Below, piece by piece: positions 1-9,497 of a DNA stretch of 64,000 bases. A program made the position numbers and the translations under genes. Under the pieces are notes generated by a model. That model saw nothing but the letters and a program-made list of their open reading frames with translations. It was not told where the DNA came from and did not search any database. Source of the stretch: Alcanivorax sp. (lineage in GTDB: Bacteria > Pseudomonadota > Gammaproteobacteria > Pseudomonadales > Alcanivoracaceae); contig NZ_CP080267.1 of NCBI RefSeq assembly GCF_019431375.1, positions 2,235,933-2,299,932 of the forward strand. The letters are read 5' to 3'. Position 1 is the first letter of the stretch, and the number at the start of each line of letters is the position of its first letter.

Positions 1-1
1 G

Positions 2-454
2 CCCATTCAGGTGGTGCAGCTGGATGACCAGCTCCGCGTTCGGGGCGTGGACGATCCACAACAGGATGTCACCGAAGCCCTGGAAACCGTGGCCGCCGGC
101 ATGAACGAACCCTTGAGCGGTTTCGTGCTCAAAGCCCGCTCCCCCAGTTGCGGCCACCTGAGCACGCCGGTGCATAACGCCAGCGGTCAGCAGATCGGCA
201 TGGCCTCCGGCGCCTTCGCCCGCAAGCTCCACGAACTGTTCCCGCGCATCCCCCTGGCCAACGACAGCGACCTGGAAAAGCCCGCCTTCCTGCAAAGCTT
301 TCTGCTGCAGGTGTATTGCTACCACCAGTGGCATCACAGCGACCATCAGGGCCAGTGGCTCAATGACATGCAGGCACAAAGCGAACAACTGGACGAGCCC
401 CTGCACAGTGGGCTGCGCCACTATCTGGACAAGCTTGGGCAGGCGATGCATTGA
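2..454 (+). CDS. DUF523 family protein, 3' part
   Basis: The reading frame is open from the first bases of the window, so the gene starts upstream and only its last ~150 codons are seen. The stretch FVLKARSPSCG is a hallmark of DUF523 (YbbK-like) proteins, small Cys-containing proteins of unknown function. The C-terminal ~60 residues (QVYCYHQWHHSDHQG onward) are less typical. The function is not known. The gene ends in TGA directly before a heptamer repeat (GTTAATA units). The family call rests on one motif and is moderately sure. Confidence 0.6.
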   Translation, partial: PIQVVQLDDQLRVRGVDDPQQDVTEALETVAAGMNEPLSGFVLKARSPSCGHLSTPVHNASGQQIGMASGAFARKLHELFPRIPLANDSDLEKPAFLQSFLLQVYCYHQWHHSDHQGQWLNDMQAQSEQLDEPLHSGLRHYLDKLGQAMH

Positions 455-459
455 AGAGC

Positions 460-485
460 AGTTAATAGTTAATAGCGAAAACCAA
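460..485. repeat. Heptamer repeat, TTAATAG type
   Basis: Two 7-bp units (GTTAATA) followed by GCGAAAACC lie just after the DUF523 stop codon. The same arrangement, including the CGAAAAC border, recurs at 21282, 22627 (reverse), 28241 and 28472 (reverse). Confidence 0.7.
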
Positions 486-566
486 ACCCGAGCCCGGTTT
501 CGTGGGGAATCAATGCGCGCTATCGTGGTCGGTAATGGACCCCATCAGCGACCCGGCGAGGATGTC

Positions 567-2030
567 ATGACACAGCAACAGGATCGGCTGCTCTGGATCG
601 ACGGCCAATTTACCCCCGGCAGCGACAACCAGTTTTTCGACACCATCAACCCGGCCACCAATCAGGTGATCTGCCGGGTGGCCCAGGCCACCCCCGACGA
701 TGTGGATCGCGCCGTGCAGGCGGCCAAGCGTGCGCAACCCGCCTGGCAGGCACTTGGCGGCGTGGAGCGCGGGCGCATCCTGATGCGCACCGCGCAGTTG
801 CTGCGCGAACACCGTGACGAGATCGCCCAGCTGGAAACCCTGGATGCGGGCAAGCCCATCGCCGAAACCCCGGAAGCAGATGTGGATTCCGCCATCGACT
901 GCCTGGAGTATTTCGCCGGCCAGGCCAGCTCCCTGCAGGGGGAATACCAGCAGGTGCCCGGCGGCTTCTTCTACACCCGCCCGGAACCCTTGGGCGTGTG
1001 CGCCGGCATCGGTGCCTGGAACTACCCAGTGCAGATCGCCAGCTGGAAAGCGGCCCCGGCCCTGGCCGCCGGCAATGCGCTGGTCTACAAACCCTCGGAA
1101 GTCACCCCCCTGTCCGCCCTGCGTCTGGCAGAGCTGTTCAAGGAAGCGGGCCTGCCCAATGGCATCTTCAATGTGGTGCAGGGTTTCCGGGAAACCGGCG
1201 AGGCACTTACCGGTCACCCGCAGGTGGCCAAGGTGTCGCTCACCGGTGGCGTCCCCACCGGCAAGGCGGTGATGCGCGCCGCTGCTGATACCCTGAAAGC
1301 CGTCACCCTGGAACTGGGCGGCAAATCGCCGCTGATCATCTTCGACGATGCGGATCTGGATAACGCCGTGTCCGCCGCCATGCTCGCCAACTTCTACACC
1401 CAGGGGCAGATCTGCACCAACGGCACCCGCGTCTTTGTGCACGAAGACATCAAGGATGCCTTTGTGGAAAAACTGCTGGCCCGTGTCGGCACCCTGACCC
1501 TGGGCGACCCCGCGGACCCGGCCACGGAAGTGGGCCCGCTGATCAGCCGCCAGCACATGCAACACGTGCTCAACTATATCGAGATCGGCAAGGAAGAAGG
1601 CGGGCAGGTGCTGATCGGCGGCGGCAAGGCAGAGGTGGATGGCCTACCGGAGGGCAACTTCATATTGCCCACGGTATTCGATGGCCTCAACGACGACATG
1701 ACCATCGTGCGCGAGGAAATCTTCGGCCCGGTGCTGTCACTGCTCAGCTTCCGCGACGAAGATGAAGTGGTGGCCCGCGCCAACAACACCGACTTCGGCC
1801 TGGCCGGCGGCGTCTTCACCCGCGACATCAATCGCGGCCACCGCATGGCGGAACGGATCGATGCCGGCATCGTGTGGGTGAACCACTACAACTTGACGCC
1901 CATTGAGATGCCCTTCGGTGGCTTCAAGCAGTCCGGCATCGGCAAGGAAAACAGCCGCCGCGCCTTCGCTCACTACACCCGACTGAAGACGGTGTACGTG
2001 GCCCAGGAAGATGTGGATTCGCCGTACTAA
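567..2030 (+). CDS. betB: Betaine aldehyde dehydrogenase
   Basis: NAD(P)-dependent aldehyde dehydrogenase of 487 aa that oxidises betaine aldehyde to the osmoprotectant glycine betaine in the cytoplasm. It shows the ALDH glutamate motif ELGGKSP and the catalytic-cysteine motif QGQICTNGTRVFV, and it is full length for BetB (about 490 aa). The frame is open further upstream, but ATG 567, after GGCGAGGATGTC, matches the family N-terminus (MTQQQDRLLWIDGQF). It is convergent with betA, which supplies its substrate. No betI repressor gene is adjacent. The identity is well supported by sequence and neighbours. Confidence 0.93.
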   Translation: MTQQQDRLLWIDGQFTPGSDNQFFDTINPATNQVICRVAQATPDDVDRAVQAAKRAQPAWQALGGVERGRILMRTAQLLREHRDEIAQLETLDAGKPIAETPEADVDSAIDCLEYFAGQASSLQGEYQQVPGGFFYTRPEPLGVCAGIGAWNYPVQIASWKAAPALAAGNALVYKPSEVTPLSALRLAELFKEAGLPNGIFNVVQGFRETGEALTGHPQVAKVSLTGGVPTGKAVMRAAADTLKAVTLELGGKSPLIIFDDADLDNAVSAAMLANFYTQGQICTNGTRVFVHEDIKDAFVEKLLARVGTLTLGDPADPATEVGPLISRQHMQHVLNYIEIGKEEGGQVLIGGGKAEVDGLPEGNFILPTVFDGLNDDMTIVREEIFGPVLSLLSFRDEDEVVARANNTDFGLAGGVFTRDINRGHRMAERIDAGIVWVNHYNLTPIEMPFGGFKQSGIGKENSRRAFAHYTRLKTVYVAQEDVDSPY

Positions 2031-2040
2031 GCAAGCCAAC

Positions 2041-2165
2041 CCGTTGGAGCCATGCTCGCATGGCGAATAACCGCAAAGGCGTTCTTACCACAGAGGTCAC
2101 CGAGTTCACTGAGTCAAAATCTTTCTCTGTGCTCTCTGTGTCCTCTATGGTGAAAAGTTGACGGT
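2041..2165. repeat. Intergenic palindromic elements between betB and betA
   Basis: Positions 2041-2064 hold a half copy of the GGAGCCATGCTCGCATGGCGAA repeat family. Positions 2089-2160 hold an imperfect inverted repeat beginning ACCACAGAGG and ending CCTCTATGGT. The latter resembles the inner palindrome at 54359-54426. It sits between convergent genes and could act as a terminator. Confidence 0.55.
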
Positions 2166-2168
2166 CTC

Positions 2169-3854
2169 TTACACCTGCCGCTTGGGCATCCCGCTACGCT
2201 GATACTCCTCCCAACCATCCGCATGGAAGCTGGGCGCCGTGGACGGTGGCAGGGATTTACCCAGGATCAGGTCCGCGCCTTTTTCGCCGATCATGATAGT
2301 GGGGGCGTTCAGGTTGCCGTTGGTTACCGTGGGCATAATGGAGGAATCCACCACCCGAAGATTCTCCACCCCGTGCACCCGGCACTGCGGGTCCACCACC
2401 GCCATGTCATCGGTGCCCATGCGGCAACTGCCCGCCGGGTGGTAGGCGGTTTCCGCGGTGCGTGACATCCAGTCATCCAGCTCGTCATCGCTGTTGATGT
2501 CCGGCCCCGGTGACAGCTCGGCACCGCGATAGGGGTCCATGGCCGGCTGGGCAAAAATTTCCCGGGTGAAACGCACACCGGCCCGGAAGGCCTGGCGATC
2601 CTCTTCCCGGTCGAAGTAGTTGAAGAACATGCTGGGCGGCGCTGCCGGGTCTTTCGATTTCAATTTCACCCAGCCACGGCTAAGCGGCTTGTTGGCCCCC
2701 AGGTGCACCTGAAAACCGTGCCCCTTCACCGCACTGGAGCCATCGTAGGCAATGGCCCCGGCCAGGAAGTGATACTGGATATCCGGATACTGCAGCCCGG
2801 CACGGCTGCGAATATAACCGTTGGATTCAAAGTGGTTGGAGGTGCCCAGCCCACGGCGCAGAAACAACCAGTTGGCGCCAATCCAGGCTTTCGCCAGCGG
2901 CCCCAGCCAGCCATTCAAGGTAATCTTCTGGGTGCATTCCTGCTGCACCCACACCTCCAGATGATCGTGCAGGTTCTTACCCACCCCGGGCAGATCGTGA
3001 ATCACCTCGATACCGTTTTCCTTGAGATGCTCCGCCGGACCAATGCCGGACAGCATCAACAACTTCGGCGAATTGAACGCACTGGCAGACAGAATCACTT
3101 CCTTGCGCGCCTTCACCTTGTAGGTGTTGCCGCCACGGCGGTATTCCACCCCCACCGCTTTCTTGCCTTCCATGATCACCCGGGTGGTCAGGGCGTGCAT
3201 TTTCACGTCCAGGTTGGGCCGGTTCATGGCCGGCTTCAGGTAGGCCATGGCGGAGGAGCAGCGCACGCCGTTGCGCACCGTCATGTCCATGCGCCCGAAC
3301 CCTTCCTGGCGGAACCCGTTGTAGTCTTCCGTGTACCCGTACCCCGCTTCCTCACCGGCCTGGATAAAGGCCCGGTACAGCGGATTCTTCATGTTGTTGC
3401 CGTTGCAGGTGGTCAGCGGCCCGTCGGCGCCGCGATAGTCATCGCCGCCGTAGACACAGCCTTCCGCCCGCTTGAAGTAGGGCAGCACATCCGCATAGCC
3501 CCAGCCTTCGGCGCCCAGTGATTCCCACTCGGCAAAGTCACCGGCGCAGCCGCGCACATAGACCATGCCGTTGATGGAAGAAGAACCACCGATCACCTTG
3601 CCCCTGGCCTGGTGAATACTGCGCCCGTGCAGACCTGGCTCCGGCTCGGTATGAAAGCCCCAGTCGAACTTGTTCATGTTCAGGGGAATGGAAAAGGCGG
3701 TGGGCATCTTGATGAAGATGGAGTTGTCCTTGCCGCCGAATTCCAGCACCAGCACCTGATTGCTGCCATCCTCGGTAAGGCGGTTGGCCAGCACGGCGCC
3801 GGCAGAGCCGGCACCGACGATCACGTAATCCATTTCCTGATCAAAGGTGGTCAT
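2169..3854 (-). CDS. betA: Choline dehydrogenase
   Basis: FAD-dependent GMC oxidoreductase of 561 aa oxidising choline to betaine aldehyde, the step before BetB. Visible are the N-terminal FAD-binding motif VIVGAGSAGAVLANRL (residues ~10-26), the GMC segment ARGKVIGGSSSINGMVYVRG, and the C-terminal PAGSCRMG and GNLNAPTIMIGEK segments around the catalytic His region. The start ATG is preceded by GAGGTG. It lies 25 bp downstream of betT on the same strand, so the two are probably one operon, convergent with betB. Confidence 0.93.
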   Translation of the reverse strand: MTTFDQEMDYVIVGAGSAGAVLANRLTEDGSNQVLVLEFGGKDNSIFIKMPTAFSIPLNMNKFDWGFHTEPEPGLHGRSIHQARGKVIGGSSSINGMVYVRGCAGDFAEWESLGAEGWGYADVLPYFKRAEGCVYGGDDYRGADGPLTTCNGNNMKNPLYRAFIQAGEEAGYGYTEDYNGFRQEGFGRMDMTVRNGVRCSSAMAYLKPAMNRPNLDVKMHALTTRVIMEGKKAVGVEYRRGGNTYKVKARKEVILSASAFNSPKLLMLSGIGPAEHLKENGIEVIHDLPGVGKNLHDHLEVWVQQECTQKITLNGWLGPLAKAWIGANWLFLRRGLGTSNHFESNGYIRSRAGLQYPDIQYHFLAGAIAYDGSSAVKGHGFQVHLGANKPLSRGWVKLKSKDPAAPPSMFFNYFDREEDRQAFRAGVRFTREIFAQPAMDPYRGAELSPGPDINSDDELDDWMSRTAETAYHPAGSCRMGTDDMAVVDPQCRVHGVENLRVVDSSIMPTVTNGNLNAPTIMIGEKGADLILGKSLPPSTAPSFHADGWEEYQRSGMPKRQV

Positions 3855-3879
3855 GATTCACCTCGTTCGCATGCTGCAT

Positions 3880-5940
3880 TCAAGCCGGACCCGGCTCGCT
3901 GGAATCATCCATGGTGTTACCCATTTCCCGACGCATGTGCAGGTACTGCAGGTGCGCCTCAAAATGGTCGATGAGATCCTCGATCACCTGCTCGCGGCTG
4001 TAACCCATCAGGTCGTAACTCAGGCCACCCTCGCGCAGGTGCACTTCCAGCCGGTAATACACGGATCGGGACTGCTGGGTACGCACCGTGAACGACGGCA
4101 TCAGGCAGCGGCGCGGCCACACCTGGTAGGTGAAGTTCTGCTCGCCGCCCAGATCCACGTTCAGGGTCATGTGCAGTTGATCGCCACTGTCGTCGGCGAT
4201 CTCCACCGGGTAGCCCTTCTCCGCCAGCTCTTCCTTCACCGCCTCAAAGGCTGGGCGGACCGTCTTGTCGATAAACTGGGCCACCTGTTTTTCGCTGGGG
4301 AAACTGATCGCCCGCGCCAATCGCTTGCTCCAGCTTTCATGCTCGGTACGGGAGCTGCTGCGCCCGGACAATTGCCCGGCCAAAGCATCCTGCATACTGA
4401 TGGACTTGAGCCCTTCCAGTTTCAGCGCCCGGTGCAGGCCGATCATCATCAGGAACAGCACAAAGGCGAACGGCAGCCCCATGATCACTACCGCACTCTG
4501 CAAGGCCGAGAGGCCGTCGGTCATCAGCAACGCCAACGTCACCACCCCGATAATGGCGGCCCAGACAATGCGCATCCACGGTGCCGCATCGTTGTTCGGG
4601 TCCTTGATACGACAGGTCAGATTGGACAACACCAGCGAGCCGGAGTCCCCGGAGGTAACGAAGAACACAATAGCCAGCACCGTCACCACAATGGTGGTCA
4701 CCGTGACCCAGGGCAATTGCTCCAGGAACAGGTAGATGGCCGAGCCCGGGTTGCCCACCGCTTCCTTGCCGAACTCGGTGGCGCCATTCATGACCATGTC
4801 GATGGCAGAATTGCCCATCACGGACATCCACACCATCATGAAGGTCAGCGGCAGAATCAGGGTGCCGGCCACAAAGCTGCGAATGGTGCGCCCGCGAGAA
4901 ATCCGCGCCAGGAATAGCCCCACGAAGGGCCCCCAGGCAATCCACCAGGCCCAAAAGAACACCGTCCAGGCATTCAGCCAGTCCTGGGGCGGATCAAACG
5001 CATAGGTATCGAAGGACATGGACACAAAGTGGGTCAGGTAGTCACCCACATTCATCACCAGCGCATCCAGCAGGAAGCGGGTATCGCCCACCACCAGCAC
5101 AAACAGCATCAGCACGATGGCCAGCAGCATGTTGAATTCAGAGAGTCGACGGATGCCCTTGTCCACACCGGTGGCCGCGGAAATCGCCGAGAAAAGCACA
5201 ATAAAGATCGCCAGCACCGCCTGGGTCAGGGTGCTCTCGGCAATACCGAACATGTAATTCAACCCGAAGTTCAGCTGGATAATGCCAATGCCCAGGCTGG
5301 TGGCCACCCCGAACACAGTGCCCAGCACGGCGGCAATATCCACCGCGTTACCGATGGAACCGTGAATGCGTTTACCGAAAATGGGATACAGCGCGGAACG
5401 AATGGTCAGCGGCAACCCGTGGCGATAACTGAAATAGGCCAGCGACATGCCCACCAAAGAGTAGATGCCCCAGCCGGACAGCCCCCAGTGCAGAAAGGTG
5501 AGCTGCATGGCCTCGCGGGCCGCTTCCACCGTGCCACCCTCGCCCACCGGCGGCGTCAGGTACTGGGTCACCGGTTCCACCACGCAATAGAAAATCAGGT
5601 CGATACCGATGCCGGCGGAAAACAGCATGGCCGCCCAGGTAACAATATTGAATTCCGGCTCTGCGTGGTCCGGCCCCAGCTTGATGCTGCCGTACCTGGA
5701 ACAGGCGATGGCGATCACGAAAACCAGATAGGCCACCACCGAAATAAAATAGAACCAGCCAAAGCTGTCGGAGATCCAGGCAAGGGCGCCGTAGATGGTT
5801 TCATTGGCCTGTTCGGTGAACAACATGGCCCACAACGCAAACAGCACAATGCCGGTGGTGGAGCCATAGAAAACCAGGGGATTGATACGGCCGTCCGGGG
5901 TCTCGGGCTCGGCCTGGGGTGACGGGTTGGCTGTATCCAT
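3880..5940 (-). CDS. betT: BCCT-family choline/betaine transporter (BetT-like)
   Basis: Integral inner-membrane protein of 686 aa with about 12 hydrophobic segments and the BCCT signature region WAWWIAWGPFVGLFLARISRG. The long hydrophilic C-terminal tail (last ~170 residues) is the kind seen in osmosensing BetT/BetP-type carriers. Its position directly upstream of betA points to choline as substrate, imported for betaine synthesis. ATG 5940 follows GGAGGA. The family is certain; the substrate is inferred from context. Confidence 0.88.
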   Translation of the reverse strand: MDTANPSPQAEPETPDGRINPLVFYGSTTGIVLFALWAMLFTEQANETIYGALAWISDSFGWFYFISVVAYLVFVIAIACSRYGSIKLGPDHAEPEFNIVTWAAMLFSAGIGIDLIFYCVVEPVTQYLTPPVGEGGTVEAAREAMQLTFLHWGLSGWGIYSLVGMSLAYFSYRHGLPLTIRSALYPIFGKRIHGSIGNAVDIAAVLGTVFGVATSLGIGIIQLNFGLNYMFGIAESTLTQAVLAIFIVLFSAISAATGVDKGIRRLSEFNMLLAIVLMLFVLVVGDTRFLLDALVMNVGDYLTHFVSMSFDTYAFDPPQDWLNAWTVFFWAWWIAWGPFVGLFLARISRGRTIRSFVAGTLILPLTFMMVWMSVMGNSAIDMVMNGATEFGKEAVGNPGSAIYLFLEQLPWVTVTTIVVTVLAIVFFVTSGDSGSLVLSNLTCRIKDPNNDAAPWMRIVWAAIIGVVTLALLMTDGLSALQSAVVIMGLPFAFVLFLMMIGLHRALKLEGLKSISMQDALAGQLSGRSSSRTEHESWSKRLARAISFPSEKQVAQFIDKTVRPAFEAVKEELAEKGYPVEIADDSGDQLHMTLNVDLGGEQNFTYQVWPRRCLMPSFTVRTQQSRSVYYRLEVHLREGGLSYDLMGYSREQVIEDLIDHFEAHLQYLHMRREMGNTMDDSSEPGPA

Positions 5941-6358
5941 TCAGCGTTCCTCCAGTCAGGGTTGCGCGGTTTTGCAAACACCCCGGCACCGGCCACAGAC
6001 ACGCCCTGACAGTGGTGCCCTCCGGCACACAGCAAACCGCCAGCGGTGTGTATTCAGCGCCCGATCTTCCCGAGGCATTCACACACGGCTTTCCTCATTC
6101 TGCCGAGGCCATGGGTAACATGAAAGTGAATTCTTGTTCGCGGTCAGAACTGCGTGAAGAAAACGTTGTACGCAGAGATCGTTGTAGGAAAGTAGCGTAG
6201 CGGAGTAACGACCGCAGGTCGGCCCGAAGGGTGAGCGTAGCGAATAACTATGCTCGCATGGCGAACCTGCTCGCGATGGCGGTGGTTCGCATGTCGTAGA
6301 TCCCCTTGGGGGCAAGCATAGCTCCTACAAAAAAGAACCGGCCGATGGAACTAACGCC
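5941..6358. repeat. Gene-free stretch with REP-type repeats
   Basis: No convincing gene in 418 bp. Positions 5941-6180 are upstream sequence of betT and hold no recognised operator. Positions 6184-6331 carry pieces of the GTAGGAGC / CATGCTCGCATGGCGAA palindromic family. The segment at 6287-6331 (GGTTCGCATGTCGTAGATCC and onward to AGCTCCTAC) is nearly repeated at 22537-22577. Confidence 0.6.
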
Positions 6359-6814
6359 CTAGAAAATCAGCGTCAGCCCACCGGTGACAACGGCAAACAG
6401 GATGGATAACCCGATCAGGGTCTTCCAGGGAAACGGTGGCGGGGGCGGCTCCACTTCGAGCTGCTTTTCCAGGTAATTCTTCAGCAGTTTGGTATTGCGG
6501 GTATTGGCCTTGTAGATGGCATCGAAGGCATCGCCCACCACCGGCAACAGGCCACCGAGAAAATCGATGCCCATGTTGCGCAGCATACGCAGCTTCACAC
6601 CCTTGCTGGCCCCGGCCCGCTGCGCTTCGATCAGCACATAGCTGGACAGGATCAGACCGGCGGCATCGCCCACCACCGGCACCAGGCCGATGATGGCCTC
6701 GGCACCGATCTGGAACTTGGTAAAGGGAATGCCGATACTGCTGTCGGTAAAACGGCTGAACTTTTCCAGCCGCTCCAGGGTTGCCCGTTGCTGGGCTTCT
6801 GTCCTTGCTGCCAT
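6359..6814 (-). CDS. DUF4112 domain membrane protein
   Basis: Protein of 151 aa whose core (residues ~25-100) has the DUF4112 look: two copies of a GLVPVVGDAAGL / GLLPVVGDAFDAI motif around hydrophobic helices. A C-terminal transmembrane helix (LIGLSILFAVVTGGLTLIF) ends the protein. The function is unknown. Its ATG overlaps the stop codon of the upstream Rieske gene by one base (TAATG), so the two are likely translationally coupled. Confidence 0.75.
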   Translation of the reverse strand: MAARTEAQQRATLERLEKFSRFTDSSIGIPFTKFQIGAEAIIGLVPVVGDAAGLILSSYVLIEAQRAGASKGVKLRMLRNMGIDFLGGLLPVVGDAFDAIYKANTRNTKLLKNYLEKQLEVEPPPPPFPWKTLIGLSILFAVVTGGLTLIF

Positions 6815-7158
6815 TACATCTCCACAAACAGGTGGCCGTCTTCTTCCGTGACCGGCCAGGTCTCCAGCGCTTTCTCACCGCGCACCACATTCAACAGCTG
6901 CACACCGGGCGGAAAGTTGGCCCACTCGCTCACTTCCCCGGTACGGATATCAAACCGCGCCCGGTGCAGCGGACACTGCACACACTTGTCTTCAAGAATC
7001 TTGCCCTTCCCCAGCGGCGCGAACATATGGGTACAACGGGCCTGGGTGGCATAAAAACCATCACTCAGGTGATACACCACCAGCTTCTTCTCACCGGCTT
7101 CCAAAGCACGGCTTTTCCCCTGGGGAATATCCTGGCTGGCACAGAGTTCATAACGCAT
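6814..7158 (-). CDS. Rieske-type 2Fe-2S ferredoxin
   Basis: Small electron-transfer protein of 114 aa resembling NirD/biphenyl-dioxygenase-type Rieske ferredoxins. The cluster ligands are visible: C42-x-H44 (RCTHMFAPLG) and C62-x-x-H65 (CVQCPLHRARFD). No oxygenase subunit is adjacent, so its partner is unknown. It is encoded upstream of, and coupled to, the DUF4112 gene. The start is supported by AAGGAGAAC just upstream. Confidence 0.85.
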   Translation of the reverse strand: MRYELCASQDIPQGKSRALEAGEKKLVVYHLSDGFYATQARCTHMFAPLGKGKILEDKCVQCPLHRARFDIRTGEVSEWANFPPGVQLLNVVRGEKALETWPVTEEDGHLFVEM

Positions 7159-7229
7159 CTTGTTCTCCTTGCTGGCTGTGAAAATCAGTTGTGAGCGACG
7201 AGCTGCTAGCCGCTAGCTATAACGCCGCC

Positions 7230-7390
7230 GTAGGAGCCCATGCTTGCATGGCGAACCCGAGCGCAGCGAGGCGACAGAGATTCAAGGGTCTCACAATGCC
7301 ATGAATAAAATCTGTCGAGCGCTGAAATATCTGATCGCCCTGCGGGCGATTCCGCGTAAACGCGGTTCGCCATGCAAGCATAGCTCCTAC
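7230..7390. repeat. Long inverted repeat (GTAGGAGC...CATGCTTGCATGGCGAA family)
   Basis: CGTAGGAGCCCATGCTTGCA at the left pairs with the reverse complement ending AGCATAGCTCCTAC at the right, with a ~110 bp loop. Related pairs occur at 29942-30031, 35501-35575, 37433-37507 and 47847-47925. It lies between speA and the Rieske gene and covers most of this 252-bp gap. Confidence 0.75.
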
Positions 7391-7398
7391 AGCGGCTT

Positions 7399-7413
7399 CG
7401 TAGCTCGTAGCTA
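7399..7413. repeat. GAGCTAC heptamers at the speA stop codon
   Basis: On the minus strand speA ends GAG-TAG-CTACGAGCTACG, so its stop codon is part of two heptamer units. This is the same unit that follows the speE stop codon and its copies. Confidence 0.7.
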
Positions 7414-9291
7414 CTCCAGATAGGTATACCCGGCCAGGCCTTCGCGTACCAGCCCAATAAAGGTTTCCTGCTCACCATCGCTCAAATGCGCCTGGCGACA
7501 ATGTTGCTCCAGGGATGCCAGCAGCTTGTCGGTATCGTAGTTCACGTAGCGCAGCACGGTGCTCACCGTATCGCCCTGGATGGCGTGGCTCAGGGTGATG
7601 GCACCATCGGCCTCCACGTCCACATCCACCGAATCCGTGTCGCCGAACAGGTTGTGCATGTCGCCAAGAATTTCCTGGTAGGCGCCCACCATGAAAATGC
7701 CCAGGTGGCCGTTGAGCTGTTCCGGCAGCGGCAGGGTGGCTTCCACGCCTTCGCCATCCACGAACTGGTCGATGCGGCCATCGGAATCGCAGGTGATGTC
7801 CTGGATCACCGCCCGGCGGGTGGCGGGCTGGTCCAGGCCGGACAGCGGCAGCACCGGGAATACCTGGTTGATGCCCCACACATCCGGCACCGACTGGAAC
7901 ACGGAGAAATTTACGAACAGCTTGTCCGCCAGGGTTTCGTTGAGGCTGTCCAGCAACTCGCGCTGCTGCTTGCGCAACGGGTTCAGGCGACCGCGCAGGG
8001 CCAGCAGGCAGTTGATATACAGCTGCTCACCCCGGGCACGGGTGCCCAGGCCCAGGTCACCGGCGATATAACGCTGGTGAATGTCCTGCCAGGCGCCGGT
8101 GACTTCCGAGAAGCGCTCCAGCAGATTGCCCGGCTCACCGGCCAGCGCCTGCTGCAGCTCCCACAGCTGATGCAGCTCGGCCACATCGTCCGCCGCCGGT
8201 GCGTCCACCGCCACCGACGCCATCTGCTCCTGGTCGGTGATATTCACCAGCAGCACCGCATGGTGGGCAGTCAGCGCCCGGCCGGACTCGGAAATGATGT
8301 TGGGCTCCGGTAGGCCGTGCTGGGCGCACTGCTGCTGCAGGGTCTGCACGATATGGCGGGCATAGTCGCCCACCCCGTAGTTCATGGAGCAGTAGGAACG
8401 GGAATGGGTGCCTTCATAATCCACCCCCAGGCCACCGCCCACATCCACGGTTTCCACCGCCGCACCCAGGGCACGCATCTCGGTGTAGTAACGGGCCGCT
8501 TCGCGCATGCCCGCTTTGATGTCCTGGATATTGGCCACCTGGGATCCCAGGTGGAAATGCAGCAGCTTCACGCAATCCAGCCGCCCGGCAGCACGGCAAT
8601 GCTCGATGGCCGCCATCAGCTGCGGCGCACTCAGACCGAACTTGGACTTCTCGCCCCCGGTGTTCTGCCAGTTGCCCTTGCTGATGCTCATCAACCGCAC
8701 CCGCAGGCCGATACGCGGCGACACGCCCAGCTCGTCCGCCAGCGACAGCAGCGCCGGCAGCTCGGACATCTTCTCCACCACGATATGCACGTGAAAGCCC
8801 AGCTTCTCGCCCATCAGCGCCAGGCGCAGGTATTCCGCGTCCTTGTAGCCGTTGCAGACGATGGTATCGCCCGGGTTGGACAGGGCCAGTACGGCCAACA
8901 GCTCCGGCTTGGAGCCCGCCTCCAGGCCGATACGCTCGCCATCTTCACGGGCACGCAGGATCTCGTGCACCACCCGGCGCTGCTGGTTCACCTTGATCGG
9001 ATACACCGGCGTATAGCCGCCCTGGTAGTCGTTGCCCTCGATAGCCTCACGGAAGGCCCCCGCCAGCAGCTTCACCCGCTGGCGCAGAATCCCGGAAAAA
9101 CGCGCCAGCACTGGCGCCCGCAACCCGGCCGCCCGGCAGCTTTCCAGCACCGCTTCCAGCGTGGCCTGGCCGCCCTGCTCGCCATTGGGCCGCACACACA
9201 GCTGGCCCTGGTCGTCGATACGGAAGTAGCTGTCGCCCCAGCGATCCACGTTATAGATGTCGCTGGCGGGCAAGGGAGATCTGTCGGTCAT
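7411..9291 (-). CDS. speA: Biosynthetic arginine decarboxylase
   Basis: PLP-dependent decarboxylase of 626 aa converting arginine to agmatine, the first step of the agmatine route to putrescine. It begins DIYNVDRWGDSYFRID. It shows the PLP-lysine motif VYPIKVNQQR, the glycine-rich PLP-binding region VDVGGGLGVDYEG and the C-terminal GAYQEILGDMHNLFGDTD segment typical of SpeA. ATG 9291 is preferred over the upstream ATG 9327 because it follows AGGACAGGTA. It is divergent from speE. No agmatinase (speB) gene is in the window. Confidence 0.94.
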   Translation of the reverse strand: MTDRSPLPASDIYNVDRWGDSYFRIDDQGQLCVRPNGEQGGQATLEAVLESCRAAGLRAPVLARFSGILRQRVKLLAGAFREAIEGNDYQGGYTPVYPIKVNQQRRVVHEILRAREDGERIGLEAGSKPELLAVLALSNPGDTIVCNGYKDAEYLRLALMGEKLGFHVHIVVEKMSELPALLSLADELGVSPRIGLRVRLMSISKGNWQNTGGEKSKFGLSAPQLMAAIEHCRAAGRLDCVKLLHFHLGSQVANIQDIKAGMREAARYYTEMRALGAAVETVDVGGGLGVDYEGTHSRSYCSMNYGVGDYARHIVQTLQQQCAQHGLPEPNIISESGRALTAHHAVLLVNITDQEQMASVAVDAPAADDVAELHQLWELQQALAGEPGNLLERFSEVTGAWQDIHQRYIAGDLGLGTRARGEQLYINCLLALRGRLNPLRKQQRELLDSLNETLADKLFVNFSVFQSVPDVWGINQVFPVLPLSGLDQPATRRAVIQDITCDSDGRIDQFVDGEGVEATLPLPEQLNGHLGIFMVGAYQEILGDMHNLFGDTDSVDVDVEADGAITLSHAIQGDTVSTVLRYVNYDTDKLLASLEQHCRQAHLSDGEQETFIGLVREGLAGYTYLE

Positions 9292-9497
9292 TACCTGTCC
9301 TGAAATTAGGGGGTTGTCTGGGGGCATTATGCCTGCCGGGGCGCCGCACTCGCACCCCTTTTTCCTGCTTTACATGGGGGGCGCAAGCCTTACAATCCGG
9401 CCCTGAGAGGCTAGGTTTTTGTGGAATGTCATGTTTGTATGGCGAAGGCAGAAGCTCCACGCCTGTCAGCCCCCACACCACTCCACCGGGAACCACC

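Noticed and set aside
510..1565. Long minus-strand open frame across betB
   Set aside because: It is antisense to a clear dehydrogenase, with His/Gly/Gln-rich composition typical of shadow frames in GC-rich DNA.
9426..9497. Extended N-terminus of SpeE
   Set aside because: The extra residues do not fit the family; ATG 9498 gives the normal start.
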